Below, piece by piece: positions 26,672 to 35,357 of a stretch of DNA of 64,000 nucleotides; positions within the stretch are counted from its first letter, which is position 1, and the number at the start of each line of letters is the position of its first letter. The notes below the pieces were generated by a model, which saw only the letters and a list, made by a program, of their open reading frames with translations, did not search any database and had not been told where the DNA came from. Location of the stretch: positions 4,464,001 to 4,528,000 of the forward strand of contig OY970326.1 in assembly GCA_963717155.1 (NCBI GenBank). Reading direction: 5' to 3'. The stretch comes from G963717155 sp963717155 (lineage in GTDB: Bacteria; Actinomycetota; Thermoleophilia; Gaiellales; JALYLC01). The position numbers and the translations under genes are program-made.

Positions 26672-27597
26672 CGATCCACTGGAGCAAGCTCGGTCGCGTC
26701 TACTGCGCGTCGGGTGAGCGCCCATGGATGGCGTCCCACGGCTACTGCCCGACCCCGTTCCTCCTGGAGAGCGGCAAACACGCGCGCGTTCTGTGCGCGT
26801 TCCTCGACAACGAACGGATCGGACGCTGCGGCTACGTCGACGTGGACGCCGAGCATCCCGATCGCGTGGTCGCCGTCAGTGAGCGGCCGGCACTCGACAT
26901 CGGGCAACCGGGAACCTTCGACGAGCACGGGGTGACGCCGTTGTCGGTTGTGCGGCTGGCGGACGGGCGCCTGCGGCTCTACTACGCAGGGTGGCAGCGG
27001 GGGGTCGGCGTGCGGTACTTCCTCTTCACTGGTGTATCCGAGAGCCAGGACGACGGCGAGTCCTTCGTGCGCGTGTCCGAGGCGCCGATTCTGGACCGCG
27101 CAGACGGCGAGCTCCACGTGCGCAGCAGTGGGCTGGTGCTGGCCGACGGCGCCGGCTGGCAGATGTGGTATGCGGGTGGTTCGGGTTGGCACGAGGCTGA
27201 TGGAGAGGCACGGCCACGCTACGCACTGAGGCACCTGCGCTCGCCCGACGGCCTCGAGTGGCCGGTCTCCGGCGTCGTGTGTCTCGAGCCACGCGAGGAC
27301 GAGCTCGGATTCGGAAGGCCGTGCATTTTGTCGCGCGATGGCGTCTTGAGCATGTGGTACGGCCGCAGGTCGCTCTCGGGAGCGTATGAGCTCGGGTATG
27401 CGACCTCGAACGACGGCCTGTCATGGGATCGACGCGACGACGAGGCTCATCTCCCACGAGGCCCTGGCGGCACGTGGGACGCCGAGATGGTCGGCCTGTC
27501 GAGTCTGCTTCAGACTCCGCACGGAATCTATCTGTTCTACAACGGGAACGGGTACGGTGCGACGGGCTTCGGAGTAGCAGTCGCCGAGGATCCGTGA
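26668..27597 (+). CDS. Five-bladed beta-propeller protein (GH43/GH130-like fold), function unknown
   Basis: 309 aa. Repeating blade-like strands each carry an aromatic pair followed by Gly: LRLYYAGWQRG, WQMWYAGGSGW, LSMWYGRRSL, IYLFYNGNGYG. Such spacing is seen in GH43/GH130/DUF377-type propellers. No signal peptide is visible, so it would act in the cytoplasm. Its partners are a methyltransferase, an acetyltransferase and a FemAB-like protein, all coupled by GTGA, which suggests a role in making or checking a glycan building block rather than in degradation. I cannot assign catalytic residues. Confidence 0.65.
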   Translation: MTIHWSKLGRVYCASGERPWMASHGYCPTPFLLESGKHARVLCAFLDNERIGRCGYVDVDAEHPDRVVAVSERPALDIGQPGTFDEHGVTPLSVVRLADGRLRLYYAGWQRGVGVRYFLFTGVSESQDDGESFVRVSEAPILDRADGELHVRSSGLVLADGAGWQMWYAGGSGWHEADGEARPRYALRHLRSPDGLEWPVSGVVCLEPREDELGFGRPCILSRDGVLSMWYGRRSLSGAYELGYATSNDGLSWDRRDDEAHLPRGPGGTWDAEMVGLSSLLQTPHGIYLFYNGNGYGATGFGVAVAEDP

Positions 27598-28535
27598 GCC
27601 CCGAGCTATCAGTCGAGCGCTACGAGTCGACCCTGCGTGACGACTGGGACGCCGTTGTGCGCGCCGCGCGAGCACGACACTTCATGTTTGAACGCGCGTA
27701 CATGGACTATCACGAAGACCGTTTCACAGACGCATCGTGGCTGGTACTGCTGCGCGATCGGCCGATCGTGGTCCTCCCCGCGTCCCGGCACGGCGACGAG
27801 GTCGTCTCGCACGGAGGCCTGACGTTCGGTGGGCTGCTGTCGGGGCCGGAGCTCACGACCGTCCGCGCGGTCGCAGCGCTCGCGGCGCTCGCTGTCGCCC
27901 TGCGGGGCGATGGTGTGCGCCGGCTCGTGTACAAGCCCGTGCCGCACATCTATCACGTGGCCCCTGCCGAGGAGGATCTGTTCGCGCTGACGGCCGCGCG
28001 GGCCCGCATCGTGTCGCGCGAGGTGACCTCCGCGCTGGCCCCAGGCTCGAGGCCGGCATATGCGGACGAGCGGCGCCGCGCAGTGCGCCGATCCGCCGCT
28101 GGGCGCCTCGACGTTGGCGAGAGCGACTCAGTCGACGAGTTCTGGGTACTGCTGCGGGACGTCCTGTCCGACCGCCATCGGGTCGAGCCCGTTCATACAG
28201 CGGCCGAGATGGCGCTCCTCACGGACCGCTTTCCCGGATGCATCCGACTCTTCGTAGCCTCCGAGGGCGACGAGGTCGTTGCGGGGACCTGGATCTTCCA
28301 AACCCCGACGGTCGCCCACGCGCAGTACATTGCTGCCGGGTCGCGAGGACGTGAGCTGTACGCGCTGGACGCCCTGTTTCATCACCTGCTCACTCAGGTG
28401 TTCCCGGGTGTTTGGTTTGACTTCGGGATCTCCAACGAGCGCGATGGAAGCCTGAATGAAGGGCTGGTCCGGAACAAGGAAGGCTACGGGGCCCGCGCGA
28501 TCACGCAAGACCGGTACCTGCTCGATCTGGGATAG
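27594..28535 (+). CDS. GNAT/FemAB-like acyltransferase
   Basis: 313 aa. Two GNAT-like halves: residues about 10-110 (SWLVLLRDRPIVVLPASRH) and about 150-290 (FVASEGDEVVAGTWIF, AQYIAAGSRGRELYALDALFHHLL, FDFGISNERDGSLNEGLVRNKEGYGA). The last block matches the end of FemAB/BioF2-like (PF13480-type) domains found in polysaccharide loci. It could attach an acyl or aminoacyl group to an amino sugar. GTG start chosen for the GTGA overlap with the propeller gene. Ends convergently with the next gene. Confidence 0.7.
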   Translation: MSPELSVERYESTLRDDWDAVVRAARARHFMFERAYMDYHEDRFTDASWLVLLRDRPIVVLPASRHGDEVVSHGGLTFGGLLSGPELTTVRAVAALAALAVALRGDGVRRLVYKPVPHIYHVAPAEEDLFALTAARARIVSREVTSALAPGSRPAYADERRRAVRRSAAGRLDVGESDSVDEFWVLLRDVLSDRHRVEPVHTAAEMALLTDRFPGCIRLFVASEGDEVVAGTWIFQTPTVAHAQYIAAGSRGRELYALDALFHHLLTQVFPGVWFDFGISNERDGSLNEGLVRNKEGYGARAITQDRYLLDLG

Positions 28536-28550
28536 CCCGAGCCGCCTCGA

Positions 28551-30032
28551 CTAAACGTTCGCGCTCTTGGTGTCTTTGCGTCCCGAGGGCAGCGGGGTTA
28601 CCGTGACACCGTCTAGCTCCGATCCACGTGAGGCCGGTGCATCTCGGGTGACGGGGTGAGCACCGGCGATTACGTGCTCGCGAAGTGCCTCGCCGGCGCC
28701 AAGAGCTGCGGCCGCGATTCCGCCGACGAGGATTGTCGTCGTCACGCGATCCGCCGCGGTCGCGATCTGCCAGTCGAGTCCGACAACGCTGATCCAGAAG
28801 ATCCCGACGAGGCCTGCGAACGAAAGAACGCACCACGTGGCGATCGCGAGGGCGAGGGCGAATCTCCCGACCAGCAGTGCCGCGGCGACCCCGGCGAGCA
28901 CGAGCAGTACCGGTACGCCGAGATCGATTTGATTCCACAGCGCGCGCGTTGACGGTCCTACTCGGCTGAACTGGCGATCGAGGAAGGTGGGCTGCAACGC
29001 AGAGCCGAGGTCGTAGTCGGTGCTCGGCAAGTGGTGGAACGCGACGTAGAGTCGCCAGGGCGCCCAAATTGCGACCGTTCCGGCGAGTGCGAGCCCGAGG
29101 GGGCGGAGATCACTGCGTCGACGCGCGACGAGGAGTGCCAGGGCGACGGCTACGAACGCTGCGAGCACGAACAGGGCGCCCTCGTTCTTGATCAGTCCGG
29201 CGCCACCCGCGCAGATCGCACCGACTGCGAGCACCCGCCGATCTCCGTCGAGGAGGAATCGCAAGAGCGCCACGAGTGCGCACGCAGAGACGACGGCAAC
29301 CGGCACGTCGGCCTGGCCCGTGAGTAGACGATCGACGAACCATTGCTGGAGCACGAGAAACGCAACGGCCAGCGACGGTGCCTCCAGTGGCACTCGACCG
29401 TGGCAGATCCCGACGATGGCCCACAGCGCTGCACCCACGAGGACGATGACCTGGAGCCGCCCGAGGCCAGGATCCCAGCCATCGCGGAGCGCGAGCGCCT
29501 CGAGTGTCGGCTGGAGGATCGGATAGTCGAGGTGAGGCGCCACCGACTGATGGCTATCGAACACCCCAGGCACCGCGGTCCCGAACACTGTCAGGACGCG
29601 TGCCTTGAGACCCCAGATAGCCCAGGCGTCCCAATCGACCAAGGGCCGGACTGCCGCCGTCGCGGCGATGTGTGCGAGCTGTAGGGCTGCAAAACCAAGC
29701 GCGATCGGGGCGAGCACCGCAGAGGCACGCCGCGGCAACCTCTCATCCGGCGCGACTTCCGCACGCCGCCACGCACGGACGCCTACGAGCACGAGGATCA
29801 CATCGATTGCCGCGAGGGCACCAAGCGAGAGCGGCACCCCGACCAGGGCGAGATGGGCCTCGACAATCCCGCCGACCAGCATCCCGAGCAGTAGGGCAAC
29901 TCCTCCGCGCGCGAGCAGCTCGAAGCGTGAGCGCACGAGCCCGAGCGCTGCGAGCGCGCCGACCCCTCCGGCCATGTTGAGCGCGTCAACGGCGAGCAGC
30001 CACGCCAGCCGTCCACCGTCCACGCCCGTCAT
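28551..30032 (-). CDS. Polytopic membrane protein, probable GT-C glycosyltransferase
   Basis: 493 aa with about 12 hydrophobic segments. The early loop has LVDWDAWAIWGLKARV, where an acidic pair sits in the first large outer loop as in lipid-phosphosugar-using GT-C enzymes. QQWFVDRLLTGQADVPVAVV and the GGAGLIKNEGAL passage lie mid-protein. ATG 30032 is within the upstream stop (ATGA). A polymerase-like role cannot be excluded, since no separate Wzy is recognised in the window. Confidence 0.65.
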   Translation of the reverse strand: MTGVDGGRLAWLLAVDALNMAGGVGALAALGLVRSRFELLARGGVALLLGMLVGGIVEAHLALVGVPLSLGALAAIDVILVLVGVRAWRRAEVAPDERLPRRASAVLAPIALGFAALQLAHIAATAAVRPLVDWDAWAIWGLKARVLTVFGTAVPGVFDSHQSVAPHLDYPILQPTLEALALRDGWDPGLGRLQVIVLVGAALWAIVGICHGRVPLEAPSLAVAFLVLQQWFVDRLLTGQADVPVAVVSACALVALLRFLLDGDRRVLAVGAICAGGAGLIKNEGALFVLAAFVAVALALLVARRRSDLRPLGLALAGTVAIWAPWRLYVAFHHLPSTDYDLGSALQPTFLDRQFSRVGPSTRALWNQIDLGVPVLLVLAGVAAALLVGRFALALAIATWCVLSFAGLVGIFWISVVGLDWQIATAADRVTTTILVGGIAAAALGAGEALREHVIAGAHPVTRDAPASRGSELDGVTVTPLPSGRKDTKSANV

Positions 30033-30496
30033 CGAGCCACCCGCGAGAATGCGACGTCGAAGCCCGGCAGCTTGACCGTCGAGGCGAGCGGGACTGCGGC
30101 GTGTGACGGCGGCTGATCCCAGGAGAGCACGACGGTCGCGTGTTGCGCATCGCTCACCCCGATCCCGGGGACGAGGTAGTACCCGGCCACGAGTGACAGA
30201 ACGGCAGGCCATGCCGCGGCGATGTTGGGATGCGTGGGCGCCACATTGAGGTAGAAACGGTCGCCCCGTCGAAGGTGGAGCTTCCAGAAGTCGAGGACAC
30301 GTGGGTCTGCTAGCGCGCTGATGGACGTCTGCTCGCGCTGAAGCGGGGTGAGGACGCGGTAAGCGAGGCGCTCTTGGCCCACCTCCGTCCACACACGCTC
30401 GAAGGACCGTGCCCCGCCGATTCCTGCCAGGGCGAGGAATGCGACCGCCGCAAGCACCCCGATCGGCCGTCGCGCGTTCTGGGCCGTGGCATGCAC
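30029..30496 (-). CDS. Small membrane-anchored protein of unknown function
   Basis: 155 aa. One N-terminal hydrophobic segment (about residues 12-28, IGVLAAVAFLALAGIGG) followed by a soluble part with RRGDRFYLNVAP and GYYLVPGIGVSD. I recognise no family. The GTG start is supported by TACCGT 6 bases upstream, and ATGA coupling to the GT-C-like gene suggests an accessory subunit facing the outside. Confidence 0.6.
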   Translation of the reverse strand: MHATAQNARRPIGVLAAVAFLALAGIGGARSFERVWTEVGQERLAYRVLTPLQREQTSISALADPRVLDFWKLHLRRGDRFYLNVAPTHPNIAAAWPAVLSLVAGYYLVPGIGVSDAQHATVVLSWDQPPSHAAVPLASTVKLPGFDVAFSRVAR

Positions 30497-30502
30497 GGGA
30501 CT

Positions 30503-30508
30503 ACGGTA
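30503..30508 (-). promoter_or_regulatory. -10 box, leaderless promoter of the 30496 gene
   Basis: TACCGT on the minus strand with a 6-base gap to GTG 30496. Confidence 0.45.
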
Positions 30509-30520
30509 GCAACCGGCTTG

Positions 30521-31255
30521 CTAGCTGCGAAAGCGGTACTTGACGAGAGCGAACACGGCAGGGAATCCGTCGCGCCAGGTGATCTTCTTGCCCTCCTCGT
30601 ACGAGCGGCCGTAGTAGGAGATCGGCAGCTCGTAAATGCGGAAGCCGCCACGGCAGATCTTCGCCGTCAGTTCGGGCTCAATCCTGAAATCGTTCTCGTA
30701 GAGAGGTTCGATCGCGCGAAGCACCTCGAGCGTGAACGCCTTGTACCCCGTCTCCATATCGCTGAGCGTCGTGTTGTAGAGCACGTTCGTCAGCAGGCTC
30801 AGGGCCTTGTTGCCGACCTTGTGCCAGAAGAGATGGACCCGTTGGGGCTTGCCGCCGATCAGCCGGGAGCCGAACACGACATCCGCATGCCCCTTCTGGA
30901 TCGGCTCGATGACCGACGGAATGTCCGCCGGGTCATACTCGAGGTCGGCATCCTGCACGATCACGATGCGTCCGTGGGCGTGCGCGAAGGCCGTCCGTAG
31001 GGCCGCGCCCTTCCCGCGATTGACTGGATGACGGTGCAGTTCGACCTCGGGTACGCGTTGTGCGACGAGGTCGCCCGTGCCGTCGCCCGAGCAGTCGTCA
31101 ACCACGATGATCTGCAGTGTCAAGGGCAGGTCGCGCAGCCGGTCGAGGATGCTGAGGATCGTCTCGCGCTCGTTGTAGGCGGGGATGACCACAGTCAGAT
31201 CAGGCTGTGCCGCCGCGGGAACTGGCGGGCCCGATGGGTTTGTCGCGGCGCTCAA
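30521..31255 (-). CDS. DPM1-like glycosyltransferase family 2 (polyprenyl-phosphate sugar synthase)
   Basis: 244 aa from TTG 31255. GT-A motifs are LTVVIPAYNERETI near the start, IIVVDDCSGDGTGDL, NRGKGAALRTAFAHA, IVIVQDADLEYDP (D-x-D) and SDMETGYKAFTLEVL. It lacks C-terminal membrane segments, as in the single-domain dolichol-/polyprenyl-phosphomannose synthase group. It would make lipid-linked monosaccharides for GT-C enzymes, several of which are encoded nearby. Start set by TATCCT 8 bases upstream; ATG 31339 is an in-frame longer option. Confidence 0.85.
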   Translation of the reverse strand: MSAATNPSGPPVPAAAQPDLTVVIPAYNERETILSILDRLRDLPLTLQIIVVDDCSGDGTGDLVAQRVPEVELHRHPVNRGKGAALRTAFAHAHGRIVIVQDADLEYDPADIPSVIEPIQKGHADVVFGSRLIGGKPQRVHLFWHKVGNKALSLLTNVLYNTTLSDMETGYKAFTLEVLRAIEPLYENDFRIEPELTAKICRGGFRIYELPISYYGRSYEEGKKITWRDGFPAVFALVKYRFRS

Positions 31256-31263
31256 CGGAGCCG

Positions 31264-31269
31264 AGGATA
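31264..31269 (-). promoter_or_regulatory. -10 box, leaderless promoter of the DPM1-like gene
   Basis: TATCCT on the minus strand, 8-base gap to TTG 31255; this favours the short start. Confidence 0.4.
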
Positions 31270-31381
31270 TCGATCGACTCGGCGCGAGGTCTGGACGTTG
31301 GCGCCTGACTGGCGCACTAACTCGCTCCGGGAGCAGCATTCGCTACCGTGGCCGCTGTATGGAAGCGCCGAGCAGCGCCCT

Positions 31382-32818
31382 TTGATTGCGACGAGCCCGC
31401 CACTCGCACCTGGCATCGAAGTCTCGGGCGAGGTGCCGACCGACCCGCCGGAGACGTCTCGCGTCGATCTGTCCATCGCCCGTGCGCTGCTTGCGCTCGC
31501 GCTGCTGCTGGTCGCGGTCTACGGCACCGGAGTTGCGCGCCACGTACCGGTGTACGGGCCCCTCGACGAGATCTACCACACCGGATACGTACAGCAGCTT
31601 GCGGACTCCGGCAGACCGCCGATCGTCGGGCGCGACCACATCATCCTCGGCCTCGGGCAGACTCGTCCGAATCCTGACTTCGTCGTGATCCGAGGCCTCG
31701 ATCATCCGTATGACGTCAAGTCCGGAAAGCACGTGACGCCGGTCTTCCCGGACGGGACCGTGTTCGAGCAGAACGAGGCGATCCAGCCTCCGCTCTACTA
31801 CGTGCTCATGACGCCGGTCGCGCTGCTGGTGCCATGGAGCCACCGCGTGCTCGTGATGCGCCTGCTCGGCACGGCGTTCGTCATGCTCGCGGTCCTCCTG
31901 CTCTACGCGGCCGTGCGCGAGGTGAGCCCGCATCGGCCGCTTGCCGCCGGTCTCGCCGCCGCGATCATGGGCAGCATGGCCGGCATCACGAGCATGCTGA
32001 GCCAGGTGCAGAACGACGCGCTGCTGCTGCCACTCTGCGTCGCGACGTTCTGGTTACTCGCGCGCGACCTGCGCCGCCGGAGGTCCGGTCTGTACCTCCC
32101 GCTCGTCGCAGGCGCGTCGGCGGTCACGCAGCTGATCGCCGCACCCGCTGCGGTCGTCGTCGTCCTCGCGGCGATCTGGGGCGAGGCCCGTCTCCGCAAC
32201 GGGGCCTGGCGTCTGCGTGCGGGACGTCGGTTGATCGCGGCCCGGATCGGTGCGCTCGCGCTGCCCGTGCTGCCCTGGATCGCGTTCAACCTGCACGAGT
32301 ACCGCTGGTTCTGGCCGATCGCACGATCGGCGGTCGCTGGCGCCCCGGCCGCGCCGCACAACTGGAGGCTCGTCGAGCTCCTGCCGCTGGCCGGAGTCGA
32401 CGTGTTCTCGGGCCTCTGGCTGCAGCTCTGGCCGTTGCACGACGGAGGCACCCCGGCGGACTCGCGGCCGTCGGTCGTGATCGCGATCGTGATCGCCGTC
32501 GCGCTGATCCTCGCGCTCCGCTCCGGCGTGCTCCTGCGCGAACGTCTGCGTCTCGGCTACTGGGCAGCAGTCATGGTCGTGTCGTTCGCGAGCGTGTACC
32601 TCGTGCTCTCCGCGAACGCCGCCTCGGTCGGTGGCACGCCCGACTTCGTCGCGCGCTACTTCGTCGCGTTCGGCGCTGCCTACGCGGCGTTCGCAGGCAC
32701 GGCCGTCACGCTGGTCGGAACGGGGCGACCGTGGGTCGCCCGCGGGTGCGCGTGCGGACTCGCGCTCCTGCTCGCGTGGCAGATGCTCGACCTCGCCTAT
32801 CCGTGGCTGGTCGGATGA
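31382..32818 (+). CDS. Polytopic membrane protein, GT-C/DUF2142-like
   Basis: 478 aa with about 12 hydrophobic segments. After the first segment comes VYGPLDEIYHTGYVQQLADS, with the P-x-D-E-x-x-H arrangement of DUF2142/GT-C proteins, then NEAIQPPLYYVLMTP. It should use a lipid-phosphate sugar or be an uncharacterised glycan membrane enzyme. Start is uncertain: TTG 31382 is in frame and gives a 35-residue lead before TM1; no clear -10 box fits it. Coupled by ATGA to a paralogue. Confidence 0.65.
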   Translation: MIATSPPLAPGIEVSGEVPTDPPETSRVDLSIARALLALALLLVAVYGTGVARHVPVYGPLDEIYHTGYVQQLADSGRPPIVGRDHIILGLGQTRPNPDFVVIRGLDHPYDVKSGKHVTPVFPDGTVFEQNEAIQPPLYYVLMTPVALLVPWSHRVLVMRLLGTAFVMLAVLLLYAAVREVSPHRPLAAGLAAAIMGSMAGITSMLSQVQNDALLLPLCVATFWLLARDLRRRRSGLYLPLVAGASAVTQLIAAPAAVVVVLAAIWGEARLRNGAWRLRAGRRLIAARIGALALPVLPWIAFNLHEYRWFWPIARSAVAGAPAAPHNWRLVELLPLAGVDVFSGLWLQLWPLHDGGTPADSRPSVVIAIVIAVALILALRSGVLLRERLRLGYWAAVMVVSFASVYLVLSANAASVGGTPDFVARYFVAFGAAYAAFAGTAVTLVGTGRPWVARGCACGLALLLAWQMLDLAYPWLVG

Positions 32819-34203
32819 GCACGGCTGCGACCCGCGACCCGTTCTCGGTCGCCGATGTCGAGGCCGAGCTGCCGCTTGCCCGTCTGGGCGAGGAACGCCT
32901 GGCGCTCTCCCTCGAGACGTACCTGAGCCGTGGCCTGCTCGCGCTCTCGATCGTGCTCGTCCTCTGGGTGGGCGTGAGACTGGCGATCCACACGCCGAAC
33001 TACGGACCCGCGATCGAGGCCTTCCAGGTCGCGTACGCCGAGCAGATCGCCGAGCACGGTACGCCGCCCGTGCTGGGGAAGGACTACTTCGAGATCGATC
33101 CGCAGGGCGCGCTTCCTCCACGAACCGTCGCCGTCAGGCGCCTCGAGCCGACCGGCGTGAGCCCACCGACGTTCGTCAAGGGAGGTCGGTACGTCCAGCA
33201 GCTCGCCCTCGAGCGCCCCTACGCCTACTACCTCGTCGCGCCCGTCACATGGATCCTGTCGTGGTACCACCGCCTGCTGGCACTTCGCCTCCTGTGCGTC
33301 GCGCTGATGTGCGTCTCGGTCGGCTTCCTGTGGGCGGCCGTGCGGGAGGCCTGGCCCGCGAACCCGCTCGCAGCAGGCGTGGCTGCGATCGTCTTCGCGA
33401 CGATGAGCGGCATCGTCAGCTCGTTCGCAGCCTTCCAGCCCGAGGCGCTCCTGCTCACCCTCTGGTGTGCGGGCATGTGGCTCGTGCTGCGCGACGGGAG
33501 GCGGCGAACCTGCAGCGCGTGGACCGTCGCTGCGTGGACCGCGGCGACCTGTGTGAGCAGCGTCGCGGTACCGGCGGCCGTCGCGGCGATCGTCTACACC
33601 GCGGCTCGCGCCTACGGTCTCCGATCCCGCCGCGTGCTCGCGCGTCTGGCGGTCGTGCTCGTGCCGACGCTGGTGTGGGTGCTATGGAACCTCCACGCGT
33701 ACGGCGACCCGTGGCCGCTCAACGTCGTCCCCGGAGGGCCGGATCATCCTCGCAACTGGCACGTGCTCACGCAGGTGCTCACGCCGGTCTTCTTCATCCA
33801 CTCGACCCTCGTGAGCGGGGCGTACAACGCCGGCCTTCCGCCGCTGACGCACAGCGACGAGCGGGCCGCCGGCTTCGTCGGCGCGGCGGTCGGGGTCGCG
33901 CTCGCGGTGGCGCTGCTGAACGGCCGCATCGCGTTCGCGCGGCTCGCCCTGGCGCGGTTCGGAGCGCTGATGGTGGGCTCCTTCCTCTCGATCTACCTGA
34001 CGCTCTTCCTGTCAATGGCAGTTGCGGGCGCAGGAGTCGACTTCGGAGTGGCCCGCTTCGGCGGCTACGTGGCGGCCTGGGCCGGCGTCGCGGGCATCGG
34101 GTTCACGGCGCCGCTGGGCGGGCGTCGCTGGCTCGCGCCCGTGGCCGTCGGTGCGCTCGCGCTCGCGCTCACGCTGCTGGTGCTGAAGACTCCCGTCACG
34201 TGA
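32815..34203 (+). CDS. Polytopic membrane protein, degenerate paralogue of the upstream GT-C-like protein
   Basis: 462 aa, about 12 hydrophobic segments. It aligns by eye with its neighbour from the first outer loop on: NYGPAIEAFQVAYAEQIAEH stands where the neighbour has the D-E-x-x-H loop, and ERPYAYYLVAPVTWIL where it has the P-P-L-Y-Y-V-L-M-T-P passage. The Asp and His of the loop are replaced (Ile and Gln), though one Glu remains, so activity may differ or be lost. A 45-residue soluble N-terminus precedes TM1. ATG overlaps the upstream stop, and the next GT4 overlaps its own stop (GTGA). Confidence 0.65.
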   Translation: MSTAATRDPFSVADVEAELPLARLGEERLALSLETYLSRGLLALSIVLVLWVGVRLAIHTPNYGPAIEAFQVAYAEQIAEHGTPPVLGKDYFEIDPQGALPPRTVAVRRLEPTGVSPPTFVKGGRYVQQLALERPYAYYLVAPVTWILSWYHRLLALRLLCVALMCVSVGFLWAAVREAWPANPLAAGVAAIVFATMSGIVSSFAAFQPEALLLTLWCAGMWLVLRDGRRRTCSAWTVAAWTAATCVSSVAVPAAVAAIVYTAARAYGLRSRRVLARLAVVLVPTLVWVLWNLHAYGDPWPLNVVPGGPDHPRNWHVLTQVLTPVFFIHSTLVSGAYNAGLPPLTHSDERAAGFVGAAVGVALAVALLNGRIAFARLALARFGALMVGSFLSIYLTLFLSMAVAGAGVDFGVARFGGYVAAWAGVAGIGFTAPLGGRRWLAPVAVGALALALTLLVLKTPVT

Positions 34204-35357
34204 GCGAGGGCATCCCACGGACGGTGGGGCTGAACGCGCTCTTCCTCGAGCCAGATCGGGTCGGAGGAACGGAGACGTACGTCCGACAGCTCGTCCCCGA
34301 GCTCGCACGGGCGGCTCCCGAGGCTGCGTTCGTGCTCTACCTCGCGCGCGAGGCCGCCTCGACGGACTGGGACGTGCCCGACAACGTGCGCGTCCGCGCG
34401 GCGCCGGTCACGTCGGTATCGAGAGTGCAGCGGCTCGGCTGGGAGCTCACCGGGATCGTCGCCCAGGCTCACCGCGATGACGTCGACCTGCTCCACTCGC
34501 TGGGGACGACGACGCCGCTCGCCTCGCCGATGCCGCGCGTCGTCACCGTGCACGACCTGATCTTCGAGCACTACCCCGAGGCGTTCCCGGGGATTCGCAC
34601 CCCGGTGCTGCGGACGCTGCTGCCGCGCATGCTGCGCCGGGCGACGAGAGTCATCACCGACTCCGAGGCGACCCGTCGCGACGTCGTGGGCCTGTACGGC
34701 GTCGCCCGCGATCTCGTCGATGTCGTCCATCTCGGGCCCGGGCGCCCGCCCCTGATGCTCACTGACGACGAGGCGCGGGGGTTGCGCACCGCCGTCGGGG
34801 TCGAGCGGCCCTACCTGCTGTCGGTCGCCACCAGCCAGCCGCACAAGAACCTCCTGCGCCTGGTCGACGCGTTCGCGCTGGTTCGCGCGCAGCGGCCCGA
34901 GATCAGGCTCGTGCTCGTCGGGGGTGCCGGCCAGGCGCAGGCGGAGCTCGCCGCCTCGGCGGCGCGAGCGGGTGTCGCGGAAGCCGTGACCTTCACGGGT
35001 TGGATCGACGACCGGACGCTCGACGCGATCTACGCCGCCGCCGAGCTGTTCGTCTACCCCTCGCTGTGCGAGGGCTTCGGGCTGCCCCTGCTCGAGGCGA
35101 TGGAGCGAGCAGTGCCGGTGCTCAGCTCGCGCGCGACGTCGCTGCCCGAGGTCGGTGGCGACGCCGTCGAGTACGTCGACGCCGAACGCGTCCCGGACCT
35201 CGCCGGGAGCCTGCTGCGCCTGCTCGGAGACCCGGACCGCAGGTCGCAGCTCGTCGCGGCGGGCCTGCGCCGGCATGCGGGATTCACGTGGCGGCGCACC
35301 GCGCTCGAGACGCTCGCGAGCTACGAGCGCGCGCTCAGCCCGGCGACGCGCGCATAG
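34200..35357 (+). CDS. Glycosyltransferase family 4
   Basis: 385 aa, GT-B fold. Motifs are RVGGTETYVRQLVPEL near residue 20, VVTVHDLIFEHYPEAF near 105, VITDSEATRRDVV, VVHLGPGRP, YLLSVATSQPHKNLLRLVDAF near 205, VTFTGWIDDRTLDAIY and YPSLCEGFGLPLLEAMERAVPV near 285. All elements of the family are present. GTG start is coupled to the membrane gene. Convergent overlap of 37 bases with the next gene. Confidence 0.9.
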   Translation: MSEGIPRTVGLNALFLEPDRVGGTETYVRQLVPELARAAPEAAFVLYLAREAASTDWDVPDNVRVRAAPVTSVSRVQRLGWELTGIVAQAHRDDVDLLHSLGTTTPLASPMPRVVTVHDLIFEHYPEAFPGIRTPVLRTLLPRMLRRATRVITDSEATRRDVVGLYGVARDLVDVVHLGPGRPPLMLTDDEARGLRTAVGVERPYLLSVATSQPHKNLLRLVDAFALVRAQRPEIRLVLVGGAGQAQAELAASAARAGVAEAVTFTGWIDDRTLDAIYAAAELFVYPSLCEGFGLPLLEAMERAVPVLSSRATSLPEVGGDAVEYVDAERVPDLAGSLLRLLGDPDRRSQLVAAGLRRHAGFTWRRTALETLASYERALSPATRA

